A stretch of DNA of 64,000 nucleotides from an uncultured Clostridia bacterium (GTDB lineage: Bacteria; Bacillota; Clostridia; Oscillospirales; Acutalibacteraceae). Positions 53,175-60,435 of this stretch are shown here, piece after piece (position 1 is the first letter of the stretch; the number at the start of each line of letters is the position of its first letter). Where the stretch lies: contig CALWVM010000008.1 in the NCBI GenBank assembly GCA_944384985.1, positions 39,664-103,663 on the forward strand, written 5' to 3'. A program made the translations under genes and the position numbers. Below the pieces are notes generated by a model that worked only from the letters and a program-made list of their open reading frames with translations, made no database searches and was not told the origin of the DNA.

Positions 53175-54248
53175 ATGGCAGTTTACAAAGAAGAAAAAAC
53201 AAACACTTGGCGTGTGATTTACCGCTACACGGATTGGAACGGTGAACGAAAGCAGTCACAAAAACGAGGATTTAAAACTAAGCGTGAAGCACAAGCTTGG
53301 GAACGAGAACAGCTCAATAAAATGGGTTCTGATTTAGATATGACTTTCAAAAGCTTTGTAGAGCATTATACCAAAGATATGAGAGTTCGTATTAAAGAAA
53401 ATACTTGGGCAACCAAAGAGCACATTATTGAATCGAAGCTGATGCCGTATTTCGGAAAGCTGAAAATGTGCAACATCACCGCCCAGCAAATCATCAGCTG
53501 GCAAAATGAGATGATGAACTACAAAGATCATAACGGTAAAGGGTACTCTCCTGTATATCTGAAAACAATCCATAATCAGCTCAGCGCAATTTTTAATCAC
53601 GCTGCTAAGTACTACAATCTAAGAGAAAATCCGTGTGTAAAAGCCGGCAGTATGGGTAAGAAGAAAAACCGAGAAATGCTTTTTTGGACAAAAGAAGAGT
53701 ATATGAAATTTTCAGAAGCAGTGATGGATAAGCCAATTTCTTTCTATGCCTTTGAAGTTCTTTACTGGACAGGTATTCGTGAGGGTGAACTTTTGGCTTT
53801 GACTCCTGCTGACTTCGATTTTGAGAAGTACACAATGACAATCAATAAGTCATTTCAGCATTTAAACGGCAGAGATTTAATCACTACGCCGAAAACAGAA
53901 AAAAGTAATAGAGTGATCAGAATACCTAAGTTTCTCGCAGAAGAAATGCAGGAATATTTGAAATCACTTTATAATGTACAACCTCAGGACAGAATGTTTC
54001 CGATTACAAAAAGCTATCTGTACCGTGAGATGCAGAGAGGTTCGAAGGAAAGCGGCGTAAAACGCATAAGAATACACGATATCCGACATAGCCACATCAG
54101 TCATCTGATTGATTTAGGTTTTTCTCCTACGGCAATCGCCGACAGAGTAGGACACGAAAGTATCGATATTACGCTTAACTATGCACATCTGTTTCCGTCA
54201 AAACAAGTGGAAATGGCAGATAAATTGGATTTGGAAAGGAGTTATTAA
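53175..54248 (+). CDS. int: Tyrosine integrase
   Basis: 357 residues of the Tn916/phage-type integrase family: an AP2-like arm-binding domain (about 1-50, WRVIYRYTDWNGERKQSQKR), a core-binding SAM-like domain (about 58-160) and a catalytic domain with Arg202 (GIREGELLAL), Lys240 (TPKTEKSNRV), His301-x-x-Arg304 (IHDIRHSHI), His in GHES and Tyr336 (LNYAHLFP). All catalytic residues are present. It should recombine the element with the guaA 3' end. The start at 53175 has GAGAGG 8 nt upstream; an ATG two codons earlier overlaps the excisionase stop. Confidence 0.95.
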   Translation: MAVYKEEKTNTWRVIYRYTDWNGERKQSQKRGFKTKREAQAWEREQLNKMGSDLDMTFKSFVEHYTKDMRVRIKENTWATKEHIIESKLMPYFGKLKMCNITAQQIISWQNEMMNYKDHNGKGYSPVYLKTIHNQLSAIFNHAAKYYNLRENPCVKAGSMGKKKNREMLFWTKEEYMKFSEAVMDKPISFYAFEVLYWTGIREGELLALTPADFDFEKYTMTINKSFQHLNGRDLITTPKTEKSNRVIRIPKFLAEEMQEYLKSLYNVQPQDRMFPITKSYLYREMQRGSKESGVKRIRIHDIRHSHISHLIDLGFSPTAIADRVGHESIDITLNYAHLFPSKQVEMADKLDLERSY

Positions 54249-54249
54249 A

Positions 54250-54582
54250 ATGTCAGCAAAAAATGTAGACAGAAAAAATAGGTTCAGAAGCATTACGGTG
54301 GGGTTCAGAGTTTCACCCGAAGAAAACGAGGCGCTGAATAAAGCGGTCGCTATGTCAGGACTGCCGAAACAGGAATACTGCTACCGCAAATGTATGAACC
54401 GTGATGTAGTGGTTCAGGGCAATCCAAGAGTACACAAAGCATTGAAAAATGAAATGGCAGAAATTCTGTCGGAGCTAAAACGAATCAACAACGCCGAGGA
54501 AGTGTCGGATGAACTGCTTAATATCATCGAGCTTGTGTCGGTAACACTGATCGGCTTGAAAGGAGAGAATGCAAATGAATGA
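54250..54582 (+). CDS. MobC-like mobilization accessory protein
   Basis: 110 residues with a ribbon-helix-helix-type N-terminus (RFRSITVGFRVSPEENEALNKA) and a helical C-terminus, the form of MobC/relaxosome accessory proteins that help a relaxase open oriT. It starts 1 bp after the integrase stop with GGAG in the overlap, and its own stop overlaps the next ATG (ATGAATGA). Its distance from the relaxase gene (1.4 kb) leaves room for a purely regulatory role. Confidence 0.75.
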   Translation: MSAKNVDRKNRFRSITVGFRVSPEENEALNKAVAMSGLPKQEYCYRKCMNRDVVVQGNPRVHKALKNEMAEILSELKRINNAEEVSDELLNIIELVSVTLIGLKGENANE

Positions 54583-54724
54583 CAAAAAAGAAATGACCGC
54601 CCGAACATCATCTGTTGGCGCAGATGAAAGGCAGTCATCATCTAAATGTAACACTTACAGTATACACAATAATGTCAGAAATATCAATGTTTTTCTTTTG
54701 AAAGGCGGTGATATGAATGGCTGA
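54575..54724 (+). CDS. Small hypothetical ORF coupled to flanking genes
   Basis: 49 codons (MNDKKEMTARTSSVGADERQ...). It starts inside the end of the MobC-like gene behind AAAGGAGAG and ends 8 nt inside the ATPase gene, so it is translationally coupled on both sides. No recognisable domain. It may simply carry ribosomes from one gene to the next. Confidence 0.5.
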   Translation: MNDKKEMTARTSSVGADERQSSSKCNTYSIHNNVRNINVFLLKGGDMNG

Positions 54725-55678
54725 ACTTAAAATTATCAGTATGGATGAAGTCCAAAGCAAGGAAGTAAACTGGCTCTGGTATCCGTATATACCATACGGA
54801 AAGATTACAATCATTCAGGGTGATCCCGGCGGGGAAAAACAACTTTAGCTTTAAGACTGGCAGCGCTCCTCTCAAAAGGAAAGGCACTGCCCTATGACGA
54901 TACCGAGCGTGAGCCAGTAAAGATTATCTATCAAACTGCCGAGGACGGACTGGAAGATACCATCAAGCCGAGGTTGGAAGCGGCTGAGGCAGACTGTACG
55001 CAAATCAAAGTCATAGACGAATCGGAAGCTGCACTCAGTATGCTCGATGAACGAATCGAAAAAGCAATCATAGAGATCGGTGCAAAAGTAGTAATTCTTG
55101 ACCCGATACAAGCGTATGTCGGCGCTAATATCAATATGAACAACGCCAACGAAGTCCGTAATGTAATGGCACAGCTGGGAAGAATCGCAGAAAAATATGA
55201 CTGTGCTATTTTGCTTGTTGGTCATATGAACAAAGGAAGCGGAAATAAATCATCTTATCGTGGACTTGGTTCCATCGACTTTCAGGCTTCGGCAAGAAGT
55301 GTTTTGATTGTCGGGAGAATTAAAGACAATCCGCAGGTCAGAGTGATGGTGCAGGACAAGTCTTCCCTTGCACCCGAAGGTGAAGCGATTGCATTTGAAC
55401 TGGATAAAGAAAACGGATTCAGCTGGCTCGGTCATTATGATATCTCGGTTGATGATCTGTTAAGCGGTATTCCAAAAGAGAAGAAATCCGAACAGGCAGA
55501 AAATTTAATCCTTGAGTATCTTTCAAAGGGTAAATACCCACAGAAAGAATTGGTAAAGAAAGCACAGGCGATAGGAATCTCCAAGCGTGTGCTGGATGAA
55601 GCAAAGAAAGCGCTGAATGTCCAATCGGTTAAAAAGGGCAGTCAGTGGTACTGGCAGCTTCCCAAAAAAACAGAGTGA
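54717..55678 (+). pseudogene. RepA-like AAA ATPase, frameshifted in the Walker A loop
   Basis: The gene would encode about 320 residues of the RecA/RepA-helicase type (AAA_25): P-loop at about residue 35, Walker B VVILDPIQAY, then LLVGHMNKGSGNKSSYRG and a C-terminal winged-helix-like tail. As read, GGT-GAT-CCC-GGC-GGG-GAA puts the first frame out by one base at 54828-54834 and it stops at 54846; the remainder runs open to 55678 in the other frame. Adding one G restores GDPGGGKTTLALRLA. GGAGGCGGTGAT-type ribosome site precedes 54717. It is a likely replication or maintenance protein of the element, now broken, unless the G run is a base-call error. Confidence 0.8.
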
Positions 55679-55779
55679 AGCTTTTCAAGGTTGCAACATT
55701 GCAAAGGCAGGCACATCTGCAACCTTGCAATGTTCCTTTTTCGGGAAGTAACAGCATAAAGTTTAGACGGGGTGCAGGG

Positions 55780-55938
55780 TGTCCTTTTCAAAGGACAGCC
55801 CTTGCTGGGGAGTTGTCCGCAGACAACGGGGCAACGCCCCATAACCCCCCTCGGAGAGCGCAAAACCTGCTTGCAGGTCGCATTTTTGATAGGCTCGCCT
55901 GTCAAAAGTGCTTTTGCGTTACTCTTGACAAGAGTAAC
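55780..55938. other. Candidate oriT / hairpin cluster before the relaxase
   Basis: The 304-bp gap before the relaxase holds consecutive inverted repeats: TGTCCTTT/AAAGGACA (55780-55796), GTTGTC/GACAAC (55812-55827), GGGGC/GCCCC (55828-55840), ACCTGC/GCAGGT (55865-55878), GATAGGC/GCCTGTC (55888-55903) and GTTACTCTT/AAGAGTAAC (55918-55938). No ORF is credible. Position directly before a MobV gene and the GC-rich composition inside an AT-rich element fit a transfer origin; the last hairpin lies close to the relaxase ribosome site and may regulate it. Confidence 0.55.
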
Positions 55939-55982
55939 AGAACCGAGGAAGTAGTATTTTTACGAGATTGGAGGTGTAACTT

Positions 55983-57161
55983 ATGAAAAGAACGATAAGT
56001 GCAATGGTTGGGAAAGGCTCTGTTAATCACAACAGCCGTAAATTCAAAGCTGAAAATGTAGATCCGAGCCGAACTCATCTTAATATAGATTACTGCAATG
56101 AGAACATCAAGGAAGTGTATCACCAATTGTTCGATGAAGCACTTAAAAGATACAATGACAAGCAGACACGAGCTGATAGAAAAATAAAGAATTACTATGA
56201 AAAAATCTGCAATTCTAAGCAGGAAAAGCCGTTTCACGAAATCATTTTGCAGATAGGCAATAAGGAAGATATGAGTGCGGAAAGCGAAAACGGAGTGCTT
56301 GCCAAACAGGTATTGGACGAGTATTATAAAAGGTTTCAGGAGAGAAATCCGCAGTTAAAAGTGTTCTCGGTTCATCTTCATATGGACGAAGCAACGCCGC
56401 ATTTACACATTGATTTTGTCCCGTTTATTACCGGCAGTAAGCGAGGTCTTGATACAAGAGTGAGCCTAAAACAAGCATTAGCCGCACAGGGTATCAAGGG
56501 TGGTACTCGTGAAAATACAGAGTGGAATCAATGGATACAATCCGAAAAAGAACAGCTTTCAGCTGTGATGGAGCGTCACGGAATTGAATGGGAACACAAA
56601 GGAATTCACGAGAAACATCTCTCTGTTCTTGACTACAAAAAGCAGGAACGAGAGAAAGAGATTGAAATTTTAGAGGATAAACTTGCCGAGAAAAAAGATG
56701 AGTTTCGCATTATGTCAGACCGTATTGAAAATTTTGATAACGGGGAAAGAGTATTGCAAAACCTTGATGAAAGTATAATGAACGAACCTGAATATCAGCT
56801 TCCTGAGCCGTCTGCAATAATGTCGGCGAGAACTTATAAGGCAAAGTTTGTCGAGCCGCTTATTGCTAAATTAAAGTCGCTGATCAGCACCTTATTTGCA
56901 CGATATTTCAAAGCAATAGACAGCTATAACAGGCTTAATATTACAAACGCAAATTTGTACCGTACTAACGAAAGACTTGAAACGGCAAATGATAAATTAA
57001 CACGAGAAAATGAAAATTTGCGTGCAGAAAATAAAGATTACAAACTGCTTCGCAAGGTTTTCGGCAGTAAACAGATCGATGACTTAGTTGAAAGAGCAAA
57101 GTCTGAAAAACAGTCTAAACAGCGTGATAAACGCTCAAAAAATAAAGATTTTGAAAGGTAG
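55983..57161 (+). CDS. MobV-family relaxase (plasmid recombination/Mob enzyme)
   Basis: 392 residues. The N-terminal 200 residues are the Mob_Pre/MobV relaxase domain with the metal-binding signature HLHMDEATPHLHIDFVP near residue 135 and an N-terminal HN motif (GSVNHNSRKF). The C-terminal half is coiled coil. It should nick at oriT and pilot the strand through a helper's secretion system. GGAGGTGTAACTT precedes the ATG. The gene is followed 9 bp later by tnpV. Confidence 0.93.
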   Translation: MKRTISAMVGKGSVNHNSRKFKAENVDPSRTHLNIDYCNENIKEVYHQLFDEALKRYNDKQTRADRKIKNYYEKICNSKQEKPFHEIILQIGNKEDMSAESENGVLAKQVLDEYYKRFQERNPQLKVFSVHLHMDEATPHLHIDFVPFITGSKRGLDTRVSLKQALAAQGIKGGTRENTEWNQWIQSEKEQLSAVMERHGIEWEHKGIHEKHLSVLDYKKQEREKEIEILEDKLAEKKDEFRIMSDRIENFDNGERVLQNLDESIMNEPEYQLPEPSAIMSARTYKAKFVEPLIAKLKSLISTLFARYFKAIDSYNRLNITNANLYRTNERLETANDKLTRENENLRAENKDYKLLRKVFGSKQIDDLVERAKSEKQSKQRDKRSKNKDFER

Positions 57162-57170
57162 GAACACACA

Positions 57171-57551
57171 ATGGAAAAGAGAATTTATGACGAACAGAAC
57201 GGTTTGTGGTACGAGCTGCAGGGAGATTATTATCTCCCTTGCCTCTCACTGTCCGAAGAAGAACATAAGGCAATAGGTGTTTGGGGACAAAGACACTTGC
57301 GGTACATCAAGAAACATAAAAGAGCTTTTTATGCTAATCTACTGACTTCCTGTAAGCTGAACAGTTACCTTGCCGATATTGATGAGCAAGCAAAAGAAAT
57401 GTTTTCCCGGCTGGTAAAACAACTGGCGGAAAAAGAAAATGTAACGGAAAAGCTCAAAGCTGAAAATCAAATGTTGTGGATTCAGAAGATGAATAGTATT
57501 CGTAACAGAGCGTTGGAAATTGTAAATTCAGAACTTGTTTTCACGGTATAA
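57171..57551 (+). CDS. TnpV-like transposon protein
   Basis: 126 residues; MEKRIYDEQNGLWYELQGDY, GVWGQRHLRYIKKHKR, and LTSCKLNSYLADIDEQA are the hallmarks of TnpV from Tn4451/Tn4453-type clostridial mobilizable transposons. Its function is not established; it usually travels next to the relaxase, as here. AGGAACACACA precedes the start. Confidence 0.85.
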   Translation: MEKRIYDEQNGLWYELQGDYYLPCLSLSEEEHKAIGVWGQRHLRYIKKHKRAFYANLLTSCKLNSYLADIDEQAKEMFSRLVKQLAEKENVTEKLKAENQMLWIQKMNSIRNRALEIVNSELVFTV

Positions 57552-57601
57552 TTACAACGGCGGCAGGGAGAAATCTTTGCCGCTTTTAATAAATCATACA
57601 G

Positions 57602-57630
57602 TTGACAATATCAATTAAATATTTTATAAT
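57602..57630 (+). promoter_or_regulatory. Perfect promoter of the regulator-methyltransferase operon, with repeat operators
   Basis: TTGACA (57602-57607), 17-bp spacer, TATAAT (57625-57630). The word AATATCAA occurs at 57607-57614 and 57628-57635, 21 bp apart, overlapping both hexamers: a fitting pair of repressor sites. Confidence 0.85.
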
Positions 57631-57661
57631 ATCAAGTGTAATTTCTTTGAGGAGGTTTTAT

Positions 57662-57874
57662 ATGACTACTTCAGAACAAATACGAGTATTATGCGTAAGG
57701 GCAGGAATTAGTTTGTCTGAACTTGCAAGAAGAATAGATCAGACACCTCAGAATTTTAATGCAAAATTAAAAAGAAATACAGTTACCCAAGAAGAACTCA
57801 ATCAAATCGCAAAAGTGCTTGGGGCTACTTATGAACAATATTTTGTATTGCCTAATGGTGAACAAATAAAATAA
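57662..57874 (+). CDS. XRE-family regulator of the methyltransferase gene
   Basis: 70 residues, only an HTH domain (SEQIRVLCVRAGISLSELAR, RIDQTPQNFNAKLKRNTVTQ). GAGGAGGTTTTAT precedes the ATG. It is the first gene after a perfect consensus promoter and 14 bp ahead of the methyltransferase, so it probably represses both through the AATATCAA repeats. It is small like controller proteins but is on the methyltransferase side of the R-M locus. Confidence 0.82.
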   Translation: MTTSEQIRVLCVRAGISLSELARRIDQTPQNFNAKLKRNTVTQEELNQIAKVLGATYEQYFVLPNGEQIK

Positions 57875-57888
57875 GAAAGGTTTTCATT

Positions 57889-59181
57889 ATGACTGAACAT
57901 AGAATTATATTTGGCGATAGTAGATCCTTAAACCAAATTGAAGATAAATCGGTACAGTTAATCATAACTTCACCACCCTATTGGCAACTAAAAGATTATG
58001 GAACAGACGATCAAATTGGGTTTAATGATAGTTATGAAGATTATATAAATAACCTAAACCTTGTCTGGAAGGAATGTGATCGTGTTTTAGCTGATGGTTG
58101 CAGACTTTGTATTAATATTGGAGATCAATTTGCTCGTTCTGTATATTATGGAAGATATAAGGTTATTCCCATTAGAACCGAGATTATTCGCTTTTGTGAA
58201 TCTTTAGGTATGGATTATATGGGAGCTATTATTTGGCAAAAAACAACCACGATGAACACATCTGGTGGCGGTGCAATTATGGGAAGCTTTCCATATCCTC
58301 GAAATGGAATACTAAAAATGGATTATGAATTTATTCTTTTATTTAAAAAGCTCGGTAATGCTCCTAAACCAACCAAAGAACAAAAAGAACAATCTGCAAT
58401 GACTAAAGAAGAATGGGGACAATATTTTTCTTCTCATTGGAATTTTAATGGCGTTAAACAAACAGGACATATTGCAATGTTTCCAGAAGAATTGCCTAAG
58501 CGTTTGATTAAAATGTTTTCATTTGTGGGAGAAACTGTTTTTGATCCGTTTGCAGGTAGTGGAACCACCTCTCTTGCGGCGAAGAATTTAGGAAGAAATT
58601 CAATTGGTTATGAAATCAACAAAGAATTTGCTCCACTTATTAAGGAAAAGCTCTGTAGCAACCAACTTGTTTTGGGAGATGAATCAAGAGTAGTTTTTTG
58701 TGAAGATAAAAAGGGAAAAAGTTGCTCTTTTGAACAATTGCCATATGTTTTTCACGATCCTCATAAAATGGACAAAAAAATTGATGTTAAAAAACTTCAA
58801 TTTGGATCAAAAATTGATTCTTCTAAAACCAAAAAGAATGAATTGTTTAGTGTGAAACAGGTTATCTCTCCTAATAGAATTGAGCTTTCCAATGGGTTGA
58901 TTGTTCGTTTGTTGGGGATAAATGTTAATCCAACATATCAGGATCAAGCAATCGAGTTTCTTCAAAATAAATTCCAGAAGCGCAAAGTGTTTTTAAAATA
59001 TGATACAGAAAAATATGATCGTAACAATACCCTGCAGTGTTATGTGTATCTCGATAACAAAACATTTATTAATAATCATTTGATAAGAACAGGGTTTGTA
59101 TATGTAGATAATGATACCGATTACTCTTGCAAGAAAAAGTTTAATGATTCTATGCCAAAACAAAATAAGGGTGCTACTTAA
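57889..59181 (+). CDS. Beta-class DNA methyltransferase (N4-cytosine/N6-adenine) with SNase-like tail
   Basis: 430 residues. Motif IV TSPPYWQLKDYG at 27-38 precedes motif I DPFAGSGTT at about 219, the beta-class order; Ser in S-P-P-Y is typical of N4-cytosine enzymes. Residues about 310-425 form an additional domain with the staphylococcal nuclease (OB) pattern: RLLGINVN, AIEFLQNKF, VFLKYDTEKYDR, CYVYLDN, HLIRTGFVYV. Compared with the nuclease, one active-site Arg is kept, but the Asp, Glu and second Arg positions are replaced, so it is probably a DNA- or protein-binding module. The partner is the convergent MjaI-type endonuclease; CTAG is the likely target by family analogy only. Confidence 0.88.
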   Translation: MTEHRIIFGDSRSLNQIEDKSVQLIITSPPYWQLKDYGTDDQIGFNDSYEDYINNLNLVWKECDRVLADGCRLCINIGDQFARSVYYGRYKVIPIRTEIIRFCESLGMDYMGAIIWQKTTTMNTSGGGAIMGSFPYPRNGILKMDYEFILLFKKLGNAPKPTKEQKEQSAMTKEEWGQYFSSHWNFNGVKQTGHIAMFPEELPKRLIKMFSFVGETVFDPFAGSGTTSLAAKNLGRNSIGYEINKEFAPLIKEKLCSNQLVLGDESRVVFCEDKKGKSCSFEQLPYVFHDPHKMDKKIDVKKLQFGSKIDSSKTKKNELFSVKQVISPNRIELSNGLIVRLLGINVNPTYQDQAIEFLQNKFQKRKVFLKYDTEKYDRNNTLQCYVYLDNKTFINNHLIRTGFVYVDNDTDYSCKKKFNDSMPKQNKGAT

Positions 59182-59193
59182 AAGGTAGCACCC
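59169..59193. terminator. Bidirectional terminator between methyltransferase and endonuclease
   Basis: 9-bp perfect stem GGGTGCTAC/GTAGCACCC overlapping the methyltransferase stop; stops of the convergent genes are only 17 bp apart. Confidence 0.75.
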
Positions 59194-59198
59194 AAACA

Positions 59199-59789
59199 TC
59201 AATCTTCAACTTCAATTTTTAAATTAGTTTTTGTCTTAGAGTAATATATCATCTTGACATCTATTGTTTCGGAAAGTCGTCCCATAGTTTTGTATGTATC
59301 TGGTTTGACAGAGTATGGAACTTCTCCAACATATCCGTCAATGCCCATTGATTCTTCTTCTGGTGTTGCAAGTCTATATGTTGTTCCTTGCTTCTCTGCC
59401 AATGAAGCCAATATTGCTTTTTGCACATACAGACCATTGAAAGTTTTGTTAATAATTAAATCATATACCCACTTTTCAACCATTTCACGATCAATTAAGG
59501 GAATGGCATTTCTTAAATTTTGAACTTGTGCAAATATTTTATCGGTTGCATTTTCAAATGCCTCAGGATATTTTTCTGTATACCATCTACGCCAGTTTTC
59601 AATAGTGATCTCCATACCAGAATTCATAAATTCAGGAAAAAGCTCGGACATTTGACCTACGACAACAGGACGAGTTCCTTGTGCGTTTTGATTTGCCCAG
59701 TTTATTAACTGAGATGTATACTTAGGAAAGCTGAACGATTTGCTTTCGTTGAAATTTTCAATAAGCTCATTTTTAAGTGTGTATTTCAT
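59199..59789 (-). CDS. MjaI-family type II restriction endonuclease
   Basis: 196 residues, close to the family length. FPKYTSQLINWANQNAQGTR, VGQMSEL, RRWYTEKYPEAFENAT and the C-terminal YRLATPEEESMGIDGYVG match what I know of the MjaI family. Asp151 (GIDGY) and Lys162 (YSVKP) are in PD-(D/E)XK spacing. MjaI cuts CTAG; the specificity here is inferred. The ATG overlaps the stop of the upstream winged-helix gene (TAATG), whose last codons hold the AAAGGAGG ribosome site, so synthesis is coupled to it and to the controller protein. Confidence 0.85.
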   Translation of the reverse strand: MKYTLKNELIENFNESKSFSFPKYTSQLINWANQNAQGTRPVVVGQMSELFPEFMNSGMEITIENWRRWYTEKYPEAFENATDKIFAQVQNLRNAIPLIDREMVEKWVYDLIINKTFNGLYVQKAILASLAEKQGTTYRLATPEEESMGIDGYVGEVPYSVKPDTYKTMGRLSETIDVKMIYYSKTKTNLKIEVED

Positions 59790-60088
59790 TATTTGCCTCC
59801 TTTAAAATTTTTCGTAATAATTTTCTTTCTTTCCTCAATGCCGGCACTGCGTGAATCAAGATTATTCATATATTCATCATACTCTCGCTGGTTTGAAATA
59901 AGATAATATCCCCGATTGCTCGCAGCCAATGGCAACTCGTATTTTTGGGCACATTCAAGTATTAACGCCCTCGTTTGTGCGTGTGTATCATCCTCAATAA
60001 TTCCAATTTTTCTGGCAATTTCCGCTGATGTAATAGGATTTCTCTTTCCGTTGTGTGAAAGAAGAATGTCTCTTATTTGTTCAAGCAT
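59789..60088 (-). CDS. Small winged-helix protein between controller and endonuclease
   Basis: 99 residues. MLEQIRDILLSHNGKRNPIT and SAEIARKIGI form a winged-helix start; RGYYLISNQREYDEYMNNLD follows. This pattern occurs in small proteins next to restriction enzymes. I start at the ATG at 60088, 9 nt after GGAGG; another ATG two codons upstream is only 3 nt from it. It overlaps the controller gene by 8 nt. It may be a second transcription factor or a DNA-binding partner of the endonuclease; the sequence does not say which. Confidence 0.75.
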   Translation of the reverse strand: MLEQIRDILLSHNGKRNPITSAEIARKIGIIEDDTHAQTRALILECAQKYELPLAASNRGYYLISNQREYDEYMNNLDSRSAGIEERKKIITKNFKGGK

Positions 60089-60302
60089 TATCATTATCCT
60101 CCAAAAACAATTTATATGTTTCGATACCAAGCGCATCAGCGATGCGTTGGATGTTTTCAAGAGAGATGCTTCTGCGATAACATTCGATTGCACTGATATA
60201 TGTGCGGTGCATACCACATTTATCGGCAAATGCTTCTTGGGATATGCCCATTGCAGTGCGATATTTCTTTAAATTAGTGCCAAATACTTTTACAATATCC
60301 AT
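60081..60302 (-). CDS. Controller (C-protein-like) XRE regulator of the endonuclease operon
   Basis: 73 residues, a single HTH (FGTNLKKYRTAMGISQEAFA, CGMHRTYISAIECYRRS, LENIQRIADAL), the size and form of R-M controller proteins such as C.AhdI. GGAGG lies 9 nt before the ATG at 60302. A perfect 14-bp palindrome ATACTATATAGTAT overlaps the -10 of its promoter, as expected for autoregulation. It leads the winged-helix and endonuclease genes, so it can delay nuclease synthesis when the element enters an unmethylated cell. Confidence 0.87.
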   Translation of the reverse strand: MDIVKVFGTNLKKYRTAMGISQEAFADKCGMHRTYISAIECYRRSISLENIQRIADALGIETYKLFLEDNDNA

Positions 60303-60316
60303 ACTTGCAATCCTCC

Positions 60317-60355
60317 ATACTATATAGTATAATGTGAATGAATACAAAAAGTCTA
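60317..60355 (-). promoter_or_regulatory. Controller promoter with C-box palindrome
   Basis: Palindrome ATACTATATAGTAT (60317-60330) overlaps TATACT (minus strand, 60326-60331); TAGACT (60350-60355) lies 18 bp upstream as a weak -35. Confidence 0.75.
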
Positions 60356-60435
60356 CATACAATAAGTAACTGGAACATTTTCGTCATTTAATACGAAAGA
60401 TTTCAATTAATAATTTGAGTGTAAAGGAAGATAAA

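Noticed and set aside
54834-54846. Programmed -1 frameshift signal in the ATPase gene
   Set aside because: The sequence has five As and the zero-frame codons do not form an X-XXY-YYZ heptamer; slippage on AAA would place Glu at the invariant P-loop Gly. A one-base deletion explains the data better.
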